From positions 17,945-32,232 of the forward strand of contig NYYK01000028.1 in the NCBI GenBank assembly GCA_002685895.1: a stretch of 14,288 bases of DNA. Direction: 5' to 3'. Below are positions 6,801 to 12,981 of the stretch, in pieces; within the stretch, counting starts at the first letter, position 1; every line of letters begins with the position of its first letter. This DNA comes from Methanobacteriota archaeon. GTDB taxonomy: Archaea; Thermoplasmatota; Poseidoniia; Poseidoniales; Thalassarchaeaceae. The notes beneath the pieces are model-generated. The model worked only from the letters and a program-made list of their open reading frames with translations. It did no database searches and was not told the DNA's origin. A program made the position numbers and the translations under genes.

Positions 6801-9800
6801 AGTCTTCCACCCGAGCCAGAGATTAGCAGTTCAGAATGGGAGGAGTTGCGAATACGCTCCCGTCCCTTCCCTACTGCATCTTCAGTTGCATCTCCAACTA
6901 TTGCCAGCGGACAGGCGGTTGAGCAGGTCGCAGATATTGATGGCTACCTAGCTGCTATAATTTCAGAAACTAGTGGATATCCTGCTCGCTTAGTAAAGGG
7001 CGAATTAGAACTTGCTACACTTGGAATAGTTGGAGACTCCTTATCTCAATTACTGACTAGAGTCGCCTCAGAAGCCACGGTTTCACATCCAGTTGATGAT
7101 TCATTGACGACGTTATCTTCTCTTGTAGAATGGGTAACTGCTCCTCCTTCAGGCTTCACTAAACCGGCAATGCGGGTAGGCGGTGGCTCAGTTATGGTCG
7201 ACCCTCTTGTAGAGCGCAAAATGAACCCTTACGTAGTGACAGGGGTGAGTCTTGGTCTTCCTGGAATGGACGAGGTGTTCAGTGCTGATGCGCTTGAGAG
7301 AATAATTGCTGGCGAAAATTTCATCACCGAACTTCCCGACGAGATGAAGCAGAGACTTCTCGATAAAAACATGGTGCGGATAGTCAAACATCAAGATGGC
7401 AGAGCCGAATTTGTTCCTTGCGATTCATTTGAAACAATACCTCAACTCGCTGGAGTTGGTGGCTATTTTGATTTGGCAGAACAGTATGGTATTGATGCTA
7501 AGATTGTAGCAGCGATGGATGTTTCTACGACCCTCTCTTTTGCTGCGGGGTTGGAAGCACTGAAGGATGCAGGATTACCACTTGTTCCCGTTGAACAGGT
7601 CAGTAGTGCAGGTAAGCGACTTGTGAAGGGGTGGAATCTCCCCTCTACTATCAAGGAGCGTACAGGAATTGTGTTCGCATCGGTCTGGCCTGGATTAGCC
7701 ATGGCGTTGCGTCATGCTCAAAACAATGGTGCAGATGAGAATGGTACTTTTGATCGGCGGTTCCTACTTCAAGTACTGACGATGGGGCATGCGCAATTTG
7801 CTCAATGGATTGGAGCGAGGGGTCCAAATGCAGCGATAAACAACGCTTGTGCCTCAACACCAGCGGCCTTTGCCATCGCAGAAGATTGGTTGTCAACTGG
7901 AAGATGCGATCGCGTTATTGTCATCAGCGGTGACGATTCAACAGGTGACGATTTGATGGAATGGCTCGGTGCCGGCTTTGCTGCAGCAGGTGCCCACTCA
8001 ATGGGCAATGTTGTCGAGGAAGTTGCTCTTCCATTCGATGCACGTAGAAATGGAATGTTATTGGGGATGGGTGGTGCTGCCTTCGTCATTGAAAAGTCCT
8101 CTCATGCCTCAGAGAGAGGTGTAGTTCCATACGCCGAACTTCTAGGCGCTCACATTGGGAACTCTGCATTTCATCCAACACGTCTTGATGTGAATCACGT
8201 TGCAGCATCCTTTGAGGAATTCGTCACAAAAATGGAGAATGATTGGGGATTTGACCGTCACTCAATAGCACCGTATACAACCTTCATGTCACACGAACCA
8301 TTCACGCCACCACGCGGTGGTTCTGCAGCCGCTGAGGTAGAGTCGCTAAGGGGCGCCTTTGGCGCATCTACTGACGAACTAATCATTACTAACACTAAGG
8401 GTTTCACTGGTCACCCGATGGGCGTAGGAATCGAAGATGCATCAGGTCTGTATGGGTTAGCGTCTGGACGTCTGCCGCCAATTGCTAATTTCAAGGAGTC
8501 TGATCCAGAACTTGGTAATTTGAGACTCTCCGAGGGCGGCTCATATGATGTTGAATACATGTTCCGTCATGCTGCTGGATTCGGTAGCCAAATAGCTCTC
8601 ACTCTGTTTAAGAGGATTGCTCGCACCACCAATCGAATAGACAAGGGTAGTGTAGAGAATTGGGCCACTAACCAAGTTGGCGATGAAGTCATTACTCGGA
8701 TTTTGAAAAGGAAATTAGTAGCATATGTTGCTCCTGATGAATCTCTGATTGGTGGCGTAGAAGGTGATGACTGGCAGCCTGCAAAACAGGATGCTCAACC
8801 TGATTCCGCCTCCACACCAATTTCTCCACCACCCAAGATGGAGCAATCCACTAAGGCGGAATCTGCGCCTCAAGAGACTCCTACTAGCCCAATAGAAAAG
8901 CCAGCGCAAGAGACAGAACCGGTCGTCCCCGCACCACCCCTGTCTGTTGGTGAAGATGTAGTGGCCAAGGTGGTAGAGACTGTAGCAGAACACACAGGAT
9001 ATCCAATAGATTTCATCGAACTTGATCAAGATTTGGAAGGTGAGTTGGGGATTGACACAGTCAAACAGGCCGAAATAATGGCCGACTTGCGTGAAAAATT
9101 TTCATTACCTGTAGACGAATCTTTCCAACTGCGTGAACACCCCACACTCAATCACATGATATTATACATTAGCAGAATGACAGGTGGTGAGACCGCTTCA
9201 GTTCCTTCAACAGCACAAGAGGTGCAAACAACTGCACCCGAGGTTGAACAAGTAGAAGAAGAGGTTGCACAGGCACCAACTCACAATGATTCAGAGGTTG
9301 AGTCTTCAGTTCTCTCCATTGTCGTCAAACATACTGGATATCCCGAAGATTTCCTTGAACTTGACCAAGATTTGGAAGGAGAGTTAGGAATTGACACGGT
9401 CAAGCAGGCAGAAATCATGGCTGATTGCCGCGAGCGTTTTTCATTACCTGTAGACGAATCTTTCCAATTACGGGAAAATCCAACACTAGCTCACATGATA
9501 TCTTACATCATTTCAATGGGTGGGGGTGATTCGCAGGTTAGCGGCGTTGTGGAAGTTGGTGATGACGATGCTCCCGTACCTGAAGCAGAGGTGTTAGAAC
9601 CCAATTCTGTGGAAGAAGTAGTTTCTTCAGTTGCCGATGAAATCGGTGTCCGCCGTTGGGTTGTTGAAGTCGAAGAAACTGACATAGCCGAACCACATCC
9701 TATCGAAATGTCAGGTTCATATCTGATTGTCACCGATGATTCATGGGGTCTAGGAGATGCAATTTGTCAAGAGTTAGAGATGTCTGGTACTGAAGCGGTC

Positions 9801-12251
9801 CGCCTCATGTTGGATCCAAGCATTACCTCAAAGATAAGAGTTGAGAAGGAGGGGGAGGTCGACATCATTAGGCTCGACCCTGGCAATGAGGCTCACCTCT
9901 CTCAATTTGGGGCAATTTTAGCACCTCTCGATGTTGTCGGAGTCATCCATACTGCACCTTGTACGCTTGCTGGAATGGCATGGGCAGAGGTGACCAGTAA
10001 GCAGCAAACTCAGATGGTTTGTCATGGTCTATTTGGAGTATTGCGTATAATCGATGCGAAATTAGCCGAGCGAGATGATGGCATTGTCTGCTCTATTTCT
10101 GCTCTTGATGGTAGGCACGGAAATGGGGGCCATAGATTCAATGCGCTCGGCGCGGGCGCACACGGGATAGTCAAGTCGTATGGTAGAGAGAGACCGAATA
10201 TCAGGGCTAGAGCAATCGATGTAGCTCCGGAATTATTGGTTGATGCTAAGTCGTTGGCCTCTACTATTTTGAAAGAGATTGAACAGATGGGGCCGCGTGA
10301 ACTTGGAATTGATGCAGATGGTAGGCGATGGAGTGTCTGCATTTACGATGAACCACATGAAGCGGAGCGCAAATCGTTGGAATCTGATGATGTCCTGCTA
10401 GTATCAGGAGGTGGCTCTGGTGTTACTGCCGCTTGCATGGTTGGCTTGGCTGAAGCGAATCAGGGCACAGGTGCACATTTTGCCCTCTTGGGTAGAACCA
10501 AACTAGATGATTCCCTAGTTAGTAAGATATCAGCGGGCGAAGAAGAACTTCTACAGATGAAGATGGCACTACATGAACAACTGAAGAGAGATTCAGAGAA
10601 TGTAACAATCGTTGAATGGGAGAATGCATGGTCTAAGATTGTCCGTTCAATTGATGTGCACAAGACTCTTGATGATATTCGAAAAAGTGGAAACACAGCT
10701 TCATACCATGCCTGTGATATCACTGTAGGGAAGCAGATTAGAAAAGTGTTGAAGAAATTGAAGAAGAAGAAGGGCCCTATTACTGGAATCATTCATGGCG
10801 CAGGAATTGAAGATTCCAAACTCGTTGCTGACAAACAATGGTCAACTTTTTCGCAGGTGATGGCCGTCAAAGTTGATGGCTGGCAGGCATTGGTAAATGC
10901 AGTGAATGATCACAGTAGCGAACTGAGATTTTGTTGTGTATTTACTTCCATCGCAGGGCGCTTTGGTAATGCTGGACAGACTGACTATGCCGCTGCAAAT
11001 TGCATCCTTGACGCAGAGATGTCTAGACTTGCTCACACTGAAAATGAACCGCACGGGATTGCTCTTGCGTGGACAGGGTGGCGAGATGTGGGTATGGCCA
11101 CTCGGGGCTCAATCGAGAAGGTGTTTGAAGAGGCGGGCATTGAGACCGTATCAGTAGAACAAGGCGTTGAGTTGTTCGTTGATGAGGTGATGCGAGGTGG
11201 TAAGCGCAAAGTAGTGTTGGCCGGTCAACTCGGAGTTCTCAATGATGATGGCTCAGACCGTGAACCTCCTCAGCGACTTGCTGCGGATGTATCCGCTCTA
11301 CTTGCAGATGCAAATCGCTTCCCATTCGTTGACAAAATCATCTCACATGAGCCATTTGACCTACTTGCTTACGAGTGTACTCTAGATGTTGAGAGATATC
11401 CTTTCCTCGTAGATCACTCAATCGATGGGGTGCCTTATCATCCTGGTGTAATGGTTCTAGAAATGTTTGGTGAGGCAGCACAGTTGCTTTGGCCGCCCTG
11501 TTCAGTCATCGGTTTTGATGATGTTAAGTTTGGATTGCCTGTCAAGTTATTGCACGATGAACAGAAGGTGAGAATTGTGGCTGAGTTCGTTCGTCAAGAT
11601 GATGATAATGTGTGGGTCTCTTGCCGCCTTGAATCAGATTTGATTAACAAAGCAGGAGAACTGTTTGGTGAACCTAGAGTTCATCACGAAGGGATAGTTC
11701 GTATGCTCAAGATAGACGCAGATCGTGGATTATTGCGTCTCCCCTCTATTGGTATGCCAGGTCAAGGTAGTGCTGATGTCAATCCTGATTTTGTCTATGA
11801 GCGATTTTTCCACGGCCCCAAGTTTCAATCACATGGTGGAATTTCAAGCGGTTGCCAGATTGACAATATGGTTGGTACAGATGGAATCGCACTGAGCCGC
11901 CACCAACTTCCAGATGTGAATCAGTTTGCTGATGGAATGGTGGCATTGGAAGCGCAACCAATGTTGATTGAAGCTTGCTTCCAGAATGCTGGTATGGTTG
12001 CTATGGAAGTTGATGAGTTGCAATCTCTGCCAATCGGTATCGAACAAGTCGAGTTGATTCGAACTCCAGAAATCGATGATAGATTGAGAATGCGCTCCTT
12101 AAGAAAAGGTGCTGAAGAAGGAGGAGTCACTCTTCACGACTGCCTAATTGTCAATCAGGATGGCAAGCCAATAATGGCTCTTAATGGACTAAGATTGAAG
12201 GGAATGGCACCTATATCGGAAGCCGAAAAGTTTGCACTACATCGCAATTAG
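3819..12251 (+). CDS. Giant iterative type I fatty acid/polyketide synthase (KS-AT-ACP-KS-ACP-ACP-KR-DH)
   Basis: The 2810-aa megasynthase should condense malonyl units and process the beta-carbon on one chain. Domains in order: KS1 about 14-475 with DAACAS (C221), EAHGTST (H355), KSQIGHLKAAAG (H394), a full Cys-His-His triad; AT about 630-930 with FPGQGSQ, GHSLGEY (S731) and SHAFHS, the HAFH form linked to malonyl-CoA; a cryptic ACP-like domain about 1037-1105 with GDSLSQL (S1074); KS2 about 1135-1602, divergent, with NNACAST (C1344), MSHEPF (H1492), GFTGHPMG (H1532); a Pro-rich linker about 1645-1705; two ACPs (1712-1786, 1826-1900), each with GIDTVKQAE; a cofactor-less SDR half about 1965-2172; KR about 2191-2475 with GGGSG (2197-2201), S2377, Y2390, N2394 and the long PfaA-like insertion; DH about 2501-2800 with DHSIDGVPYHPG (H2533) and IEACFQ (E2718). 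No ER, thioesterase or reductase release domain is seen. FabI lies 9 nt upstream and a PPTase 29 nt downstream. PfaA is the closest layout I know, but two intact KS domains and a single-protein DH differ. The product is unknown; a fatty acyl chain is the simplest guess. Confidence 0.95.
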   Translation: MSDQLDETPQQPFAPIAIVGVSALLPDAPDITSFWNNVLNARVSIKEIPQERWNSADFWVEGEPGSVIEGKTYSKIGAFVEEFEFDWRRWKQPPGTLGQIDDTQLWAVEVSAAALEDAGYLGENNRLELPNERCGVIFANALGGENRIMSSHRIYADQFARKAIEAGMPAEVAEQFKESITEGTPRIDEDTMPGELANVVAGRVANLLDLQGPNFSADAACASTFAALLSACQMLQTGQTDVMLCGASDCTMDPGTYAKFSSIGALSPIHSRPFDARANGFVMGEGAGCVVLKRLEDAIRDGDEIYSVIRGIGASSDGRGKGITAPSIRGQKQAVMRAYQQAGYSATSVELIEAHGTSTKVGDATELSTLAEVYSGRSSGDNVAVGSVKSQIGHLKAAAGMAGLLKASLALHHRTIPPSAGFEQPNTSVNWDEIPFFVPTSASEWPLPPSGMPRRAGISSFGFGGTNFHCALEQYDPEHHLNMVNNLHQSSDSEIEPPSVPSVLDQSATPSMTHDELKAIEGGLLLLNAPDLESLADEITMVKTALLAPSSPTFDDSPNGRRLSVALASLSHGFKPEGVRCGVVATSWAQLEKRLDLLESNLSDSSKWAFLSKQMVFITDDPPLPPNAKLVQMFPGQGSQYVGMTLDLSKRFEVVGETWVEADRTMVDILGGERLSEFVLRENLSEDDAKIAEEKLKQTEYTQPAMLTADLALYRLLVEHEIEPDMVAGHSLGEYAALMVSGILKFHDALRAAAARGTEMGSVEVPDKGIMASVTAPFDKVEEVINSVDGYVIAANKNSPMMTVIAGETEAMQETIRRFAELNIQCVKLQTSHAFHSKIVAPANEPLRRFLEDLDLSLPSIPITANYDGNFYPDRLNQGQSVHQAILGQLAPQMSSAVEWTEQVRKMYDAGGRLFMEVGPKRALALFAEQILAEQPKVVTNTNHPKAGGVASFLSSLAICSLAGRQIKMHALDSSRLTEGFRAGPVEIWQKAGSSLPPEPEISSSEWEELRIRSRPFPTASSVASPTIASGQAVEQVADIDGYLAAIISETSGYPARLVKGELELATLGIVGDSLSQLLTRVASEATVSHPVDDSLTTLSSLVEWVTAPPSGFTKPAMRVGGGSVMVDPLVERKMNPYVVTGVSLGLPGMDEVFSADALERIIAGENFITELPDEMKQRLLDKNMVRIVKHQDGRAEFVPCDSFETIPQLAGVGGYFDLAEQYGIDAKIVAAMDVSTTLSFAAGLEALKDAGLPLVPVEQVSSAGKRLVKGWNLPSTIKERTGIVFASVWPGLAMALRHAQNNGADENGTFDRRFLLQVLTMGHAQFAQWIGARGPNAAINNACASTPAAFAIAEDWLSTGRCDRVIVISGDDSTGDDLMEWLGAGFAAAGAHSMGNVVEEVALPFDARRNGMLLGMGGAAFVIEKSSHASERGVVPYAELLGAHIGNSAFHPTRLDVNHVAASFEEFVTKMENDWGFDRHSIAPYTTFMSHEPFTPPRGGSAAAEVESLRGAFGASTDELIITNTKGFTGHPMGVGIEDASGLYGLASGRLPPIANFKESDPELGNLRLSEGGSYDVEYMFRHAAGFGSQIALTLFKRIARTTNRIDKGSVENWATNQVGDEVITRILKRKLVAYVAPDESLIGGVEGDDWQPAKQDAQPDSASTPISPPPKMEQSTKAESAPQETPTSPIEKPAQETEPVVPAPPLSVGEDVVAKVVETVAEHTGYPIDFIELDQDLEGELGIDTVKQAEIMADLREKFSLPVDESFQLREHPTLNHMILYISRMTGGETASVPSTAQEVQTTAPEVEQVEEEVAQAPTHNDSEVESSVLSIVVKHTGYPEDFLELDQDLEGELGIDTVKQAEIMADCRERFSLPVDESFQLRENPTLAHMISYIISMGGGDSQVSGVVEVGDDDAPVPEAEVLEPNSVEEVVSSVADEIGVRRWVVEVEETDIAEPHPIEMSGSYLIVTDDSWGLGDAICQELEMSGTEAVRLMLDPSITSKIRVEKEGEVDIIRLDPGNEAHLSQFGAILAPLDVVGVIHTAPCTLAGMAWAEVTSKQQTQMVCHGLFGVLRIIDAKLAERDDGIVCSISALDGRHGNGGHRFNALGAGAHGIVKSYGRERPNIRARAIDVAPELLVDAKSLASTILKEIEQMGPRELGIDADGRRWSVCIYDEPHEAERKSLESDDVLLVSGGGSGVTAACMVGLAEANQGTGAHFALLGRTKLDDSLVSKISAGEEELLQMKMALHEQLKRDSENVTIVEWENAWSKIVRSIDVHKTLDDIRKSGNTASYHACDITVGKQIRKVLKKLKKKKGPITGIIHGAGIEDSKLVADKQWSTFSQVMAVKVDGWQALVNAVNDHSSELRFCCVFTSIAGRFGNAGQTDYAAANCILDAEMSRLAHTENEPHGIALAWTGWRDVGMATRGSIEKVFEEAGIETVSVEQGVELFVDEVMRGGKRKVVLAGQLGVLNDDGSDREPPQRLAADVSALLADANRFPFVDKIISHEPFDLLAYECTLDVERYPFLVDHSIDGVPYHPGVMVLEMFGEAAQLLWPPCSVIGFDDVKFGLPVKLLHDEQKVRIVAEFVRQDDDNVWVSCRLESDLINKAGELFGEPRVHHEGIVRMLKIDADRGLLRLPSIGMPGQGSADVNPDFVYERFFHGPKFQSHGGISSGCQIDNMVGTDGIALSRHQLPDVNQFADGMVALEAQPMLIEACFQNAGMVAMEVDELQSLPIGIEQVELIRTPEIDDRLRMRSLRKGAEEGGVTLHDCLIVNQDGKPIMALNGLRLKGMAPISEAEKFALHRN
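6927..7133 (+). other. Cryptic carrier-protein-like domain between AT and second KS (within the synthase)
   Basis: Residues about 1037-1105 align by eye with the tandem ACPs: SGYPARLV against TGYPIDFI, then LATLGIVGDSLSQLL against GELGIDTVKQAEI, with a one-residue insertion and a shared terminal hydrophobic helix. The key residue here is Ser (S1074, codon 7038-7040) in GDSL, the usual phosphopantetheine attachment context, while the two clear ACPs have Thr. The domain is divergent, so it could be a true carrier or a degenerate structural remnant. Confidence 0.5.
8952..9518 (+). repeat. Tandem duplicated ACP domains with a 339-bp period
   Basis: Two ACP domains (8952-9176 and 9294-9518) are near copies: over a 58-residue core starting at GYP, 51 residues are identical by my count. 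At the DNA level a perfect 30-bp match occurs at 9099-9128 and 9438-9467, 339 bp apart. Flanking linkers are Glu/Pro/Ala-rich and unrelated in sequence. Both copies have GIDT rather than GIDS (Thr codons 9057-9059 ACA and 9396-9398 ACG). Tandem ACP copies are typical of PUFA synthases, where copy number raises productivity. Confidence 0.85.
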
Positions 12252-12280
12252 AAAATTAATTTATCAATTGAGGAATTACT

Positions 12281-12979
12281 ATGTGGAAACCACTTGGAGA
12301 ACCTAAAATTCTGAATCTTCCAGAGGGTGCCCCCGTAGAGACAATAGCAGCATGGATACGTGTACGTCCAACTTCTCCTACTGACCCCATCCCCGATGTA
12401 TCTACTCTGAGATTCGTTGACCTATCTGAATCATCTAGATTCGTCATGGCGAAAAGAGCAGAGGAGCATGCTGCTGCTCGTTGGTTGATTGAGCATTTAT
12501 TGTTGAAGAGTGGCCGAGATCCTAACTTGTTCAAAATTGAACGTGATGATTTTCGCCGCCCCCACCTTGTTGGCCCAAATGCTCCTTCTCTGACAATTAC
12601 TCATAGTGGTGGGTTTGCTGCCGTAGCACTTGGTTCCGAGGGCGTCGATATTGGTTTGGATTTAGAACCAGTAACGTTCCGCCCTCGTAATCTTCTCTGC
12701 ATGATGTCTTCTGGCGAGGAGAGGGCAGAACTTGAGTGTCTATACGATTTAGATGAGGTGGATGCATCTTCCCGCACAAATGATGTGTGGGTTGCTAAGG
12801 AAGCTGTGCAGAAGGCTGCAGGACTTGGAATGGGTCTTCCACCTCAATCATTTGAGGTATATGGGCGAAATGTAATCGACATTGGTATTGAGGATGTCAA
12901 TCATATTTTCAATATTCATCGCTGGAAGGCGATTCTCAATGGACAACTTACATCATTGGCAATTGCTGAGAAGGTGTGA
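12281..12979 (+). CDS. Sfp-type 4'-phosphopantetheinyl transferase
   Basis: The 232-aa enzyme should move phosphopantetheine from CoA to the carrier domains of the synthase, turning them to the holo form. Seen: an Arg/Ala-rich N-terminal helix (AKRAEEHAAARWLIEHLL, about 57-74), RRPHL (92-96), LTITHSGG (104-111, the ITHS signature), VDIGLDLEP (122-130, with Mg-binding D127 and E129), and WVAKEAVQKAAG (170-181, with K173, E174 and K178), the classic WxxKEAxxKAxG block. The length is usual for the Sfp group. ATG 12281 has GAGGA 6 nt upstream and begins 29 nt after the synthase stop. That gap holds an AT-rich stretch (12252-12265) that could act as a weak internal promoter, but read-through from the synthase is the simplest view. 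The adjacency strongly implies the synthase is its substrate, which matters because two of the three carrier sites have Thr. Confidence 0.92.
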   Translation: MWKPLGEPKILNLPEGAPVETIAAWIRVRPTSPTDPIPDVSTLRFVDLSESSRFVMAKRAEEHAAARWLIEHLLLKSGRDPNLFKIERDDFRRPHLVGPNAPSLTITHSGGFAAVALGSEGVDIGLDLEPVTFRPRNLLCMMSSGEERAELECLYDLDEVDASSRTNDVWVAKEAVQKAAGLGMGLPPQSFEVYGRNVIDIGIEDVNHIFNIHRWKAILNGQLTSLAIAEKV

Positions 12980-12981
12980 AA

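Noticed and set aside
10734..10776. Purine-rich run encoding KKLKKKKG in the KR domain, considered as a possible slippage or frameshift site
   Set aside because: The frame continues correctly into the conserved HGAG motif and the Lys-rich stretch fits an ordinary KR surface helix.
3819..12251. Canonical PfaA PUFA synthase subunit
   Set aside because: The KS-AT and KR parts fit, but a second complete KS between AT and the ACPs, DH in the same chain, and absence of PfaB/C/D genes do not fit a standard Pfa cluster.
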